Notes under the pieces: model-generated
Database searches by the model: none
Told to the model about the DNA's origin: nothing
Seen by the model: the letters and a program-made list of their open reading frames with translations, nothing else
NCBI GenBank assembly: GCA_004431415.1
Contig: QPMI01000533.1
Coordinates: 1 to 64,000 of the forward strand
DNA: 64,000 bases
From: Cyanophora paradoxa
Lineage: Eukaryota; Glaucocystophyceae; Cyanophorales; Cyanophoraceae
Direction of reading: 5' to 3'
Shown here: piece by piece, positions 33,466 through 45,017 of the stretch
How the letters are laid out: the number at the start of each line of letters is the position of its first letter
Numbering within the stretch: position 1 is the first letter of the stretch
Program-made: the position numbers and the translations under genes

Positions 33466-36206
33466 GCCCTCGACGTCGTCGTACCCGTCGTCGTCCTCCT
33501 CCCCCCCGCTCTCGCTCTCGCTCGCGCTCCCGTCCGTGACGGTCTCCACGTCTGCCTGATCCTCCTCCTCCTCGTCCTCCTCCTCCTCGTCCTCTCCGTC
33601 GTTGACGTCAACGAGCAGGCGCACGCGGGGAAACAGAAGCTGTGCGCCGGAACGAGGTCAGGTCAGGTCGCGTGCGGTTGCGAGCTCAAGCTCAAGCTTC
33701 AGGGCACCTGCAGGGCGGCCCGGTCGTCCGGGTAGCTGTGCGCGTCCCCTTCCCCCTTCAGCACGAGGTCGAAGGCCGCCGCCTCTGTCTGCGAGGTGCG
33801 AGTGAGCGAGAGAGGCGGGGGCGTAGTGCCGATCTCGCTCGCGCGCGGCGCACCCGCTCGTCGAGGCCGCGGGCCGCGAGGAGCTGGTTGGCGTCAGGCA
33901 GGGGGGACCACGAGACCAATTTCCGGAGGGAAGGGACTTCGGTCGCCAGCCGCTGCGCGCTCGCGTTAGAACGCGGAAGGTAAGGACGTGTATGAGTTGC
34001 ATGGGGCTCGCCATCAGGACCCCGTGCTCGAGTGGAATGAGCGGCGAGGTCGAAGAGCGAAGCTCCACCCGGCGAAGCGAAGTCCACCTGGCAAATCCAT
34101 TCGAAAGAAATTCGAATGCAGAGAGACGAAGAACGGGATGGCGAGCGTACCCCCCGAGGCTCTTCTCCGCCAGCGTCCAGAAGGCGTCTGAAGGGAGGCG
34201 GAGCTCGAGAGCCTGCGTGAGCACCGGAAGCGTCGGCAAGAGGGGGGGAGGGGGGGGAGGAGAGAGGGGGGGGGCAGGAGGGCAGGGGGGGGGGGGAAGA
34301 AAGAAGAAGGGGGACCCTCCCGCCCTTCTCTCTACCCCCCTCCCCTAGGGAAGGGGGGGAGGAGGGGAGCAGGTGTACGTACCTCGAGGGACGGGAGCGC
34401 GAAGAGGTGCTCGGAAAGGTTGGCATGCCCCTGCGCGTCAGGTGAGCCTCAGGTGAGCCTGAGCTAAGGCGTCGGGGGCGGGCGCGCTCAGGCAGGCAGG
34501 CAGGCGGGCAGGCACCTGGCGAAGGCGGAGAGACTTCAGGGTTGAGGCGCGCGAAGCGAGGGGCGCCGCGACCGCTTCGGCGTGGAGCTTGAGGCTCAGC
34601 GCCTTTCGTTCAGATCAGATGAGATGAGATCAGATCAGACGGAGACGACCACGGGGGGGGGGGGGAAAGGGGGGAGTAGAGGGCGCACGGACAGCTTCGG
34701 CATCTGCCTGAGGAAGTCGATCGACACGAACTCGCAGCCGACGTCGAGCGCTGCCAGCGCCACACGGTGATCGTCAGTGCGTGTCTAAACTAAACAAGGG
34801 CGGACAGCTTAGAAGCGATAGCAGGTAGAGGCTCACTCACCCTCCATGGCTGTGAGGCGGGCGAGGAAGCCAGACTCGTACCTGCCGCAGGCGGGCCAGA
34901 TCTTCTTCTCGGGCTGCACGCCCTCGTCGACCTCCCTCCAGAAGCCGACCCCGAGCCGCTTCAGCCCTGCCGCCACGCCATGCCACGCCACGCCTTTTCA
35001 GAAGGGCGCGAGCAAGCGAGCGAGCGAGCAAGCAAAGGGCGGGCGGCGCGCACCGGTGAGCGCCGCCACTTTGGAGAGGACGGGCGCCGCCGACTCGGAG
35101 ATGACGTCGACGAAGAGGGCCTCGAGCGAGGGGGCGAGGGCGGGGAGGTCCACCGCGACGAAGTGCTCCAGGCCCAGCGGGATGCTGCCGGGGCGAGTGA
35201 GCGAGCGTTCAGAAGCGATCGGGAGGCGGGCGGCGCGGGCGAGCGAGCGAGCGAGCAAGCGAGCGCACTTGCTGAGGTCGAGCTGGCGGAGGCCCCGGGC
35301 CTGCTGAGTGGCGGGGTCGACGGCCGGAGAGCGCCAGGCGGGGCTGGCGAGGACGGGGAGGGAGCGGCGGAAGTCGTCGTCGGCCGTGTCGAACTTCGCC
35401 GGCGATTTGACGCGGAAGGCGACGGAGCGGAGGTTGGGGAAGAGGGCGAGGTTCGCGATGGAGTTGTCCCGTCCGCCGTCCCACACCACGTCGATGTGCG
35501 TGACTTTGGGGAAGAGCTCGCCGAGGCGGGCGAGGCGCTGCGGGTACAGGTCGAAGGTCTCCACGCGCAGGCGGCGCGTCCCGAGCCGCGCGGCTGCTGA
35601 GGCTGGCCAGCTGCAGCCGTCGAGCACCCGTTCCTGCCTGCAGTTGGCCACCCCCAGCTGCAGCGCCACCCGCTCCCACGCGCCAGGGTCCTCGACGAGC
35701 ATCCGGAAGCGGCGGGATACGCCGCGGAGCAGCCGGAGACGCCGCGGGACGGCTTCCGGCTCATCGCGCTCACAGTCGCCGCCGCCGGCGAGCTCCGGCC
35801 AGCAGCACGGGGGACGCAGCGCCGGCAAATCGTCGGAGCGCGCAGCGAAGACCAGGATGCGCTGAACCAGCTCGTCGGGAAGGGGGCCGAACGGGGTCAA
35901 ATCCGGCCCTTCCACTGCACCCGGCGCCGGCGCCGGCGCCGGCGACGGCAACGGCGCCGACATCCCGGGCGCTACTATTGTCTCTGCCGCATCTTCCAGC
36001 TGCATCGGCGCAGGCTCCTCCACGGCTTTCGCTGCTGCTGCGTTGGCTGACTGCATCGGCGCCTCTTCAAGGAAACTCTGGCAGCCAACCGAGCGGGCAC
36101 GCTTCGTCGAGATCGACGCATCTTCCTCGGCCGCCTCGCCACCTTCGCGCGAGCTCGAGGTCAGCGCGCAGGGAGCGCGGTGAAATTCGAATCCATCGGC
36201 GCGCAC
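33406..36206 (-). CDS. F-box protein with leucine-rich region and acidic C-terminus
   Basis: F-box proteins recruit substrates to SCF ubiquitin ligases through Skp1. From 36206 the product has a disordered alanine/proline-rich N-terminus, then the F-box core FGPLPDELVQRILVFAARSD with LRLLRGVSRRFRMLVEDPGA and WERVAL (about residues 105-195). Leucine-rich repeat-like segments follow: RRLRVETFDLYPQRLARLGE, FPKVTHIDVVWDGG, LALFPNLRSVAFRV, LRQLDLSN joined to IPLGLEHFVAVDLPALAPSL, LKRLGVGFW, VSIDFLRQMPKLSVRPLL, LKSLRLRQ, ALELRLPSDAFWTLAEKSLG and LATEVPSLRKLVSWSPLPD. The last exon carries a strongly acidic run (DGEDEEEEDEEEEDQADVET), then VDMEDDEDEAPAAAAAA and stop at 33406. The first exon runs to about 35277, and later introns contain GCTC repeats. 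The acidic tail is unusual for an F-box protein. It is head-to-head with the kelch/EGF gene (203 bases). Confidence 0.75.
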
Positions 36207-36339
36207 CGTGGCCCCGAGGCTGCTCAGGCTGCTCGGCCCGTGCGCGCTTGTCGGTCGGTGAGCTCATGGGAGCCCTGCACGTCTGGGCGTCTGGCCGGAC
36301 GAGTGCGATTCAAACAGCTCCACCCCCCTGCCGATCGTC

Positions 36340-36400
36340 CGGTGTACCCCTTTCGCCGACCCACACTACCTTGTTTTCGAGGCTCCGTGCATGCCAGCAC
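36340..36400. promoter_or_regulatory. Repeated 5'-flank element upstream of the kelch/EGF gene
   Basis: CCCTTTCGCCGACCCACACT and GAGGCTCCGTGCATG occur here, between the divergent F-box (start 36206) and kelch/EGF (start 36410) genes. They occur again at 32967-33022, 5' of the 31306-32949 gene. Both sites lie within 80 bases of a start codon, so a shared promoter element is possible. A rearranged fragment is the alternative. Confidence 0.4.
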
Positions 36401-36409
36401 GCGAGGCGC

Positions 36410-39400
36410 ATGTGTAGGCGAGCGGCAACGCTCTGGCTCCTGTGCTTGACGCTCCTCCAAGGTGGGGTTGCCAGCTAGCATTAGCGCTGCCGCCCGTCAC
36501 CCGCCCGCAGTTGCGCTCGCTGTGGACCCGTTCGGCTTCTCTGTTGGCATCTGGACTCCGCTCAACTCGACGGGCGGCGGCCCGCAACCGAGCGCCAGGC
36601 GATGGCACTCGATCACAGCCCTGGACTCCGGTAGCTTCGTCCTCTTCGGCGGGCGGGAGGACGGCTTCACCTCCGCGAGCAACGGCAGCACATCGACCAC
36701 GCAAACGACGCGCTACTTGAACGACGTGTGGCTCTTCACGTTCAGTGCGCCCGCGTCTCCGTCCTCGCCGCGGGCCGCTGCCCTCGCCGGCCCTCACCGC
36801 GCCCAGGCGCGGGCCGCAAGATCGAATGGAAGGAGCTGGTGAAGCAGGAGGATGACCTGTTGATCCCCTCGGGCCGGCCGGCCGCGCGGTACGCGCACTC
36901 AGCCATCGTCCGGCGCTCGGGCGGTGCGCTCGGTGCCCGGGGGCGGCGGCGCGGGCCGGCGGCTCACGTCCGCGCAGGTAAGCAGTTTCTCGTCATCTAC
37001 GGCGGCTACAGCCCGCTCTGCGGCGACTACTGCTCCGACATGTGGGAGCTCGACATCGGTGCGGGGCGCCGCCCCGCCCCGCCAAGACCCGCCCCGCCCC
37101 GCCCGGCGCGGCGCTGAGAAGCGACGCAGAGGCGAAGACCTGGAAGCAGTGGACCAAATACAGCGGAAGCGCGGCGGCGGCGGATCCATACACGCTCAAG
37201 TGCAGCCCAGACAAGTGGATCGGGCGGCGCTGGCGCCACGTCGCAGAAGCTTACGGGCCCTACATGCTCGTATTCGGAGGCTTCCGGTCCTGGCAGGTGC
37301 GGCGCGGCGCCCGTACCCCCCGGCGCCTCCGCCCCGTCGGGCAGCGGGGCTCATTCCCGTACCCCCCTCGTCCAGGACCCGGACGAAAGCTCCGTCGGCT
37401 TCTTGAATGACCTCTGGGAGATCGATTTCGGCGCGCTCGTACCCCCCTCCTCCCACACGCGTACCCCCTGACCGGGCGGTCATCCCGGGGGGTAGAGGCG
37501 CGAACGGCCACGCGGCTCCAGCCGGCGGTCTCGGGGTCCTTCTCGCTGTCGGACCTCTCCCGCGTATCCCCCGGCAGCGTCCTGAACCCCGGCAGGTGCG
37601 GTACCCCCCTCTCCGCCCTCCCCCGATCCCGTACCCCTCGTAAACGGGCTGCAGCGGGAGCGGGAAGACGGGGACGCTGTTCGTGTTCGGGGGGTACCGC
37701 AGCAACTCGGCGACCCCCGCCGATGGCGTCTGGCTGAACGACCTGTACAGGTGCCCGGAGGGGTACCCAATTTCTCCCTAAAACGCTCTTCCAACGCTTT
37801 CGCGAGCAGCTACAACCACCTGGCCAACGAGTGGAAGCTCGAGACGTTCGCGAATCCCGCGGGCCGGTCGACGCCCATACCATCCGAGCGCTACGGGCCC
37901 ACCATGTTCGCCTACGCCGAGGTACCCCCTCCCTTCTTCAACCTCCCTCCCCTCCCCGACTCTCTCTGACCGCGTACCCCCCTTCACCCCCCTATCCCCT
38001 CCCTTCTTCAACCCCCCCCCCCGACTCTCTCTGACCGCGTACCCCCCCCCCTTTTCCTCCAGGTTCTGGGGATCTTCGGGGGCCGGGACTCGAACAACGC
38101 CGACCTTGGGGACGTCTGGATGTTCAACACGAGTCCGTCCTCCCCGTACCCCTCAGCCCTAACTTCCACCCCTCCCCCCCTCCCCAACAGCTATAGCGTT
38201 CTCTATCACCCCCCGTATCCCCGCACCCGCCCGCCCAGCTCGGCTGCGCCTCCCGCTCACCCCCCCCCCTAACTTCGTTCGCAGCGAGCCGCTACTGGAC
38301 CGAGTTCGAGTACAAGCAGCTGGTGACGAGCGCGGGGCTCTGGCCGGCCGGCCGCTCCCGGCACGCCGGCGCCTCCATGGGCGACTCCCGGTGCGCGCGC
38401 ACCCTCTTCTAAGCTTCTAAGAGAGTCTTGAGAGAGCGAAGAGAGCAGCAGGGCAAGAGACGTCTAGAGCGCTTGGAAGAAGAGGAATCCCGCCTCTTAA
38501 CAGCCGTCCTCTTCTAAGAGAGTCTCGAGAGAGCGAAGAGAGCAGCCGGGGGCGACGCACGCGCCCTGAGGGCTTTCTGGGCGACCGGTGGCGTGCCCTA
38601 GGGCGAGATGCGTCCAAAGCCTTCAGCGCGGCCGGCCTTTAGTCGCCTTCGAGCGCGGCCGGTCTTTAGAGCCTTTAGAGCCTTTAGAGCCTTAAGAGCC
38701 TTTAGAGCCTTTAGTAGAGCTCAGGAAAGTTCACGTTTCGCCCCGCAGGGTCGTCGTCTTCGGTGGCTCCTCGGAGGGCCCGAACATCGCCGACCCCTGG
38801 CTCCTCGACCTCGGTCCGTTCTTTCTTCTTTTGTTTGTTTCCGGGACGGCTAGAGGGAGGGGAGGGAGGGGACACGCCTATAGCTAGCGCTCTCCACTGC
38901 CCTTTCACCTTAATATCTCGTCCGGCTCCTCGAGCTCGGTCCGTTCTTTCTGTTGTTTGGTGTTTGTTGTTTGTTGTAGCCCCCTCCGCCTTCTTCTTCT
39001 TCGCGGGGGTTGGTCGCCCGGGCCGACCGTTGAACGTCTGCGCGCGCGCACGCAGACCGGTGCAAGGCGGACTGCAGCGGGCACGGTGCGTGCGTCCGGG
39101 GGTACTGCGTCTGCGACCCCGGCTTCTTCGGCCCCGACTGCTCCGGCCGTGCGCCTGTACTCCCGGTCCCGTACCCGTCAACGTGCCCCCGAACCCACGC
39201 CCTTGCCTGCGTGCAGGGTACTGCCCGGACAGCACCTGCACGTACGACTACGTCCTGCACAAGCAGGCGAGGGGGCTGTCTCTCTTTATATAGAAAAAGC
39301 TTCACGTTATAAGCTTCTTTACGTAATAGTCTGACTTCAACTTTGTTCGCTGCAGACGTGCGCGCACTGCAGCTCGCGGGGGTCGTGCGACGGCTCTGTG

Positions 39401-41310
39401 GTGGACGCGGCCGGCAAGGGCCTGTGCGTCTGCAGGGAGCCCAGCACGGGGTACAAGTGCGAGCTCAGTGCGCTTCCCGTACCCCCCCTTTCTTCTTCCC
39501 TGCAAACGCTGAGCCCTCGCCCGGCGGCAGCGCTCTGCCCCCAGAACTGCACCGTCAAAGCCTCCGTCAACTCTCTTGGCGGGGGTACGCCTTCCCCTCC
39601 TTCCCTTCCTCCCCCCCCCCCCCCCCCCCCCCCTTATCTTGGAGCTCGCCCCCTCACTTGCGCCGCGCCGCAGGGGCCTCTATCCCGCAGGGCACGGCCC
39701 CTTTCATCCTCCAGTACGGCCGCATCGAGAGGTACCCCCCCCCCCCCCGCCTCTCCCCCCCGATGCCTCCTCTACCTCCCGCCGAACCCTCTACCCCCCC
39801 ATTCCCCCTTCGCCTCCACTCCAGCTGGGACTTCAACGCGTACGAACCCTACGCGAACGGCCTCTGCAACGCGAACGGCACTTGCACGTGCTACGATCCG
39901 TTCCGCGGCACCGACTGCTCCCTCCGCTCGTGCGCGGTACCCCCCGCCCCGCGCTCAGATCTCACCTGAGCCGGGCCCTCCCCCCAGCGGCTGCAAGGAC
40001 GTCACGGCGGACAACTACGACGCGGAGGCGACCGTGTCGCTCGACATCTGCAAGCACGCCTGTGCGCCTGCCTTTGAATGACGTGCCGGACCGTGTTTAT
40101 TAGTTTCGGAGGAGCCTAGTTGAAGCGGGAACTTCCCTTCCGTCCCCATCCCCCTCTCTCCCTCGCCCAACGCACCCCGCCCCCCTTTGAATGACATGCT
40201 GGACCGTGTTAAGCTTAGATTTGGAGGACCCCAGCTAGTATGAGGGGGAACTTTCTCCCCGCCTCCATCCCTTTCGCTCCCTTGTCCGACGCCCCTCCTT
40301 CCCCGCCCCGCAGCGGTGGTGGTCCTACCCCGCTCGACGGTGACCCTCGTATTCAACATCTCGTGCACAGTCTTCCTGTCCGAGGCCCGCCGTACCCCCC
40401 GCGGCCTCCTCCCATCCCCGCCCTCCCTCACCGTACCCCCCAGAACCTGGCCGAGAACGTCACGGAGGCGTTCAACGAGGCCTTCAAGTGCACCAACTGC
40501 TACATCTCCGACGTGCGCGTACCCCCTCCCCGCGAACCACGTACCCCTTGCTCGTCCGACGGGTACCCCCTTCCCGCGCAGATCAAGTGCGGCTCGACGA
40601 TCGTGACGATGGTGATCGGTGACACCCTGTGCGGAACTTCTTTTGGCGGCCCTACCTGCATCACCTTCCCCGTACCCCCCGGCTCATCATCACGTACGCC
40701 CCGCCCCGCAGCAAGGCGAGCAGCGCCGCGGGCCTGGCGGGCATCGCAGCGGACCCGTCGTCGGCCGTCAACGTCGCCGCCACCGTCTTCGTGCGCGGGC
40801 CCCGTACCCCCCTGACCGGCGAGTTTCGAATCACCGTACCCCGCGCGCCTGAACGACGGCCCCCTGGGCGACGCAGCTCTACATGCAGAACCAGGAGCGC
40901 CTGCAGGCATTCAAGGCTAGCTCCTTCTTGCTCTCTTGAAGTTGTTCGAATTTGCAAACATTTGATCTCCTCGTTCGGGCAGGACATGCTGAAGAACATC
41001 AACGTGGTGTACGAGGACTTGATCATAGACGGCACGTACAAGCCGAGGACGGTTCTCCCGGACACGCCCGAGCAGCGGCAGGCCCTCACGAAGCAAAAGG
41101 CACGAAGCGGCGCCTTGAGTTTCTATGTACCCCCCTTCTACTGGGTAACGCGGACGTACCCCCGCACCGCAGCTCGCGGCGCAGACGACGGGCTCTACGA
41201 CGACCGCGAAGAAGGAGGAGCCGACGAGCTATTTGTGGGTTTTCGGGCTCGTCTGGCTGGGCGCGTACCCCCCTACGCTTCACCCCCCCTCTTTCTTCAT
41301 CTCCAGCTGA
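36410..41310 (+). CDS. Secreted or surface kelch-repeat/EGF-like protein
   Basis: The start at 36410 gives MCRRAATLWLLCLTLLQ. It joins across an intron (36461-36510) to VALAVDPFGFSVGIWTPLN, so the signal peptide with an A-L-A cleavage site spans the splice. Kelch repeats follow: RRWHSITALDSGSFVLFGGR with RYLNDVWLF, ARYAHSAIV then KQFLVIYGGYSPLCGDYCSD with MWELD, WRHVAEAYGPYMLVFGGFRS then FLNDLWEID, GTLFVFGGYRSN then WLNDLY, SERYGPTMFAYAE then VLGIFGGRDSNNADLGDVWM, and RSRHAGASMGDS then VVVFGGSSEGPNIADPWLLD. That is about six blades, one beta-propeller. Next come cysteine-rich EGF-like units (CKADCSGHGACVRGYCVCDP with GFFGPDCS; CAHCSSRGSCDG; LCNANGTCTCYDPFRGTDCS), N-glycosylation sites (NCT, NIS, NVT) and a C-terminal YLWVFGLVWLGA before the TGA at 41308-41310. 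The end could be a short membrane or GPI signal. Attractin/MEGF8-type proteins combine the same domains, but orthology is not claimed. Confidence 0.8.
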
Positions 41311-41842
41311 GTTTCGCGCGCAGCCGTCTTCATCATACCGTAGCTATAGGGCAAGCACGCGTCTATGGAGTATTATATGAGGACCGGCGATCAAGTTCGG
41401 TCCTCGAGCTTAGATTAAGTAGGCGCTCTGGATTTGATTCCGTGAGCTAAAGCTTTAGCTATGTGTTCGTCTCGCGCGCGCGCCTCGCGCACATGTATAG
41501 GCGCTCGCTATCGTATTATGTTTGTAATTTAATCATCGAACACAATCAACTTGTAAAGACTTCGCGAGGTAAGTGCGTCCGCAGCCGAGCCTCGGAGGTC
41601 AATTCCCCGCCCTCCCCCCCCCTCCCCCACCGCCCCCACCCCCGGCCCTTCCCCTCCCCGGCCCCTGCCGCCCTCCATCGATATCTTCCGCCGCAGCGGT
41701 AGCTCAGTATGAGCCTACGAATAAGATTGCCGTGAGCAATGTAAAATATGTACAGGTGGCAAGATTCGCTAAAGCGAGCTCCGAGCTCGAGCTCGATGCA
41801 AGTTGTCATTTGCGGGCCCCGGGCCGGAAAGTGGGGTACGCG
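41311..41842. other. Convergent intergenic stretch
   Basis: This is the 3' flank of the kelch/EGF gene (+) and of the two-module gene (-). No exon is seen. A C-rich run lies at 41603-41680, and AGCTCGAGCTCGAT-type palindromes at about 41786. Confidence 0.5.
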
Positions 41843-43857
41843 TTAAACGTTCGCGCCCGTGCGCTCCTCCACGACGGCGACGGTGCACGTGCTCGGAAGG
41901 AGCTCGCCCGAATCCTCGGGGGGCGCGAGGCAGTCGTCGCTCCCGACGATGTCGTCTGCGGCCGCGGGCATCGATATCGATATCGTCCAGCGTTTCAAAC
42001 ACGACGCCAAGAGAAAAGAAAGTTGACGTGCTCGCACCGTAGCTCCGGGTGACGCGCAGGATGAGCGACGGGGCGGAGGGACCGGAGACGGTCCCGGGCG
42101 TGTCGGCCCCGAACCCTCCCTCGGCGGGGCGGCGGAGGAAGCGCGCCGTGCATGCGTAGCGGTCGCCCACGTTCCACGACGGAATCGCCGCGACGGACGC
42201 CTTCTCATAGAAGGGAAGCCCCCAGGGAAGCGCCTGAAGACCAGGAAGATCGATGCCTTCTGCGGAGGAATAAATTATAATTAAATAGATATCGAGCTCA
42301 TGGTCGTGATCATCCTTGCTCAAAAAATGCAACTTTTGAGTGAGAACGCACCGGCCGTCGGGATAAGAAGAAGGGCGACGAACTCGGCGTAGGGTTCGTA
42401 CGGGGTGGTGCTGTAGTTGAAGCTCATGAAGACGGTGGCGTTGAAGCCCGGCCCCGAGGCGAGGCTGCGGCACTGGAGGGCCCCCTTGTTGCCCGAGAGG
42501 TTGGTGTCGGCGATGTCGTCCGGGGCCACAGTGGCGCGGAGGACGACGCGGACGAGGGCGCTCCGCCCGAGGTCGACGCCGCCCATCTCGCCCCAGACCG
42601 CGTTGATGGGGCCCCGACCGACCAGGCTCGCGAAGCGGACGTTGTCTGCGCACATGTACACCAACAAACGTGTGAGCTCATGAAAAAACCCTTCGAATTC
42701 GCGATCGCGCGCGAAATTAAAAGCTTAATGATCCGGATCCGGAATCACACCGATATCGATATCAGCGCTCGCGCACGCGCACCTTGTGGATTTAGCGCTC
42801 GAGGGGGGTTCGAGTCCGGGCGCTCTTCCACGACGGCCGCCGGGCGGCAATGCACTCGGGGGCGTAGAAGTCCGGCCTGCCGAACTTGCAGTTCGGGTTC
42901 CCGAATATGTCGGCTGCGCATGCGGGCACCGATCACGAATTCGAAGGCGGAACGTAATGATCAAAGATGCGAATTATAATGATAAGGGGAACCAGCTGAT
43001 ATCTAGAGCGCGCTCGAGCTCGCACCGTAGCTCTGCGTGACGCGCAGGAAGAGCGGCGGGGCGGAGGGGCCCGAGACGGTCCCGTCGGGGCGTACGACGC
43101 GCGCGGCGCAGGCGTAGCGGTCGCCCACGTTCCACGAGGGAACCACCGAAACGCTCGAAAAAGCTTGAAGACGAGCAACGTCGATGCCGTCTGCGAGGAC
43201 AATTGCAAATAGAAATCAGCTGCAGATCTCGCTGCCACCGCGCGCGTGGCCGCGAGGCCCGGGGGAAACGTACCAGCCGTCGGAACGAGAAGAAAGTTGA
43301 CAAACTCGGCGCCCACGGCTTTGAAAAACAGCCAATTAGGGCTGCGATAGTCAAACATCGGGGCGCTGGCGATGAAGCCGGGCTTCGAGCCGAGGCTGCA
43401 CTCCAGAGTCGCCGAGTAGCCCGCGAAGTCGACGCCGGCGGCGTCCTGGAGGGACACGGAGGCACGGAGCCAGACGAGGACCGCGACGCTCTGCTGGAGA
43501 CTGACGCCGGCCAGCTCTCCCCAGCCCGCGGGGTTGAGCCCGCGGGGATGATCCGGTGCAAGTTCCGCGAAGTGGATGCCTGCGACGTCGACGCGTAAGT
43601 ACACACAATTAGAACGCTCAGAAGCCTTGATGGAAGTCGTCGCGGCGCGTGCGCATTCTAAGGTCGGAGGCGGGGATTTTGGAAGCGCGATCGCGCGAAC
43701 CGTTGTTAACGTTGGCAGGCATGGGAGTCGTGCGGGCGGGGCTTGCGACCGCGCACGAGGCGAGGGCGAGGACGGCTGCGACGGCGCCGAGAATTCGAAG
43801 GGCGACGGCGCGGTCCGCGGCCGCCATCGTAATCGAGGTTCGATCGGAGATGGCCAT
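41843..43857 (-). CDS. Secreted protein with two tandem copies of an unknown module
   Basis: The start at 43857 (or 43827) gives a clear signal peptide, AADRAVALRILGAVAAVLAL with ASCAVASPA. Module A (about 43577-42840) has IHFAELAPDHPRGLNPAGWG, SLQQSVAVLVWLRASVSLQD, SATLECSLGSKPGFIASAPM, FVNFLLVPTAG, then a second exon with VVPSWNVGDRYACAARVVRP and GTVSGPSAPPLFLRVTQSYG, and AADIFGNPNCKFGRPDFYAP. Module B (about 42645-41843) repeats the order: VRFASLVGRGPINAVWGEMG, SALVRVVLRATVAPDDIADT, GALQCRSLASGPGFNATVFM, FVALLLIPTAG, IPSWNVGDRYACTARFLRRP, GTVSGPSAPSLILRVTRSYG, AADDIVGSDDCLAPPEDSG and stop at 41843. No domain family is recognised. The join at the end of module A is unclear (the frame shifts by some bases), so two neighbouring paralogous genes rather than one remain possible. 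Confidence 0.62.
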
Positions 43858-44010
43858 GGGAGTGCTGCGAAGAGAGAGATGCGAGTGATGCGCGAGCGAG
43901 AGCGCGAAACCGTTGAACCGCTTAAGCTTTGCGCTCGAAACGGTCCGCGAAAAATGGTTCTTCGGTGACGTCGACGTCTCGCGCGAAACGGCGGCTCAAT
44001 GAACTCGAAA
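43820..44010. repeat. 5' flank of the two-module gene, duplicated downstream
   Basis: GCCATCGTAATCGAGGTTCG, GTGCTGCGAAGA, GATGCGCGAG, GAAACCGTTGAACCG, GGTCCGCGAAAAA and TCGCGCGAAACGGCG occur here and, in the same order, at 44226-44446. The copy includes the first codons (SITMA region) of the 41843-43857 gene. Confidence 0.8.
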
Positions 44011-44225
44011 GCTCATTCGAAAGCTCGCACATGGGGTCCGTCCGTGAGGAGCCTGAAATCCGTCTAGATCTAGATCTGCGCCTCTTCCAGACCGGTCGCG
44101 GGGCGAGTTGGAGGGGACAGATCTAGACCGCCGCTTGATCGAAATCATGAACTGGTTTTGAAATCTAGACCGCCGAACTCGGAATTAAATATTGGTGAAT
44201 TGCCGGCGCCGGCCGCCGGGGCCCG

Positions 44226-44446
44226 CCATCGTAATCGAGGTTCGAGATGAGAACTAGAGTGCTGCGAAGATAGAAATGCGAGTGACTCAGTGACTCAGTG
44301 ATGCGCGAGTGAGAGCGCAAAACCGGTTTAATTTGCGCTCGACTGGCGCCGCGGCGATCGGTGACTCGGCGAAACCGTTGAACCGTTGAACGGTCCGCGA
44401 AAAATTGGTTTTTAATTAGGTACGTTTCGCGCGAAACGGCGACTCA
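44226..44446. repeat. Second copy of the duplicated 5' flank
   Basis: This is a diverged copy of 43820-44010 with small insertions (CAGTGACTCAGTGACT, an extra GTTGAACC). No gene follows it directly, so it may be a remnant of an upstream paralogue or a moved promoter. Confidence 0.8.
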
Positions 44447-45017
44447 TGATCAATCAAGTTGATCAATAATCAAGTTCTAGAGGCGACTCGGCAGCGAGGG
44501 GGGCTCGCGATCGGGTCGCCCTCGCGTGTACGTAGGATTCCCCCTATAGCTAGCCTGTACTGCAGCACTAGACCTGCTGGCCATGGTCTAGCCCCCGGGG
44601 TAGCTATAGCCTCTCCAGCTATTTACACATCATGGCATCCGAGCTCCACCCGGTCCGATGTCCGAAAGGCTTAGTCCCGTATATATACTATGATACGTAG
44701 GCTCATCTCTCTTAGTCCCGTAGGGTCATCTCTTCATTTAACTTCTATCTCTAGCCATTTGTCTCGGTGTGTGCGAATTCATTTAAGATAACTCGCGATA
44801 TCGATCGGGACTCCGGGGCCTTGAGCTCGGGCAGCACGCTGGGGTGGGGTCCGCGCGCGCTGCAAGCAGCATCAGATCTAGACGAGCGAATCGCGCTCAG
44901 CCTCGTTCGCTGGCGCGTTGCGGCCCAGCGGCGGCATCTCGATATCGATCCCGGCCAGCTCCAACTCATGATCATGACCTGATGGCAACACCGGCCGTCT
45001 TGGAAGCTTAAGGTGCC
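44447..45017. other. Intergenic stretch without a recognised gene
   Basis: AT-richer and rich in palindromic words (TAGCTA, GATATCGAT, CATGATCATG, CTAGATC). No exon chain is seen on either strand. Confidence 0.5.
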
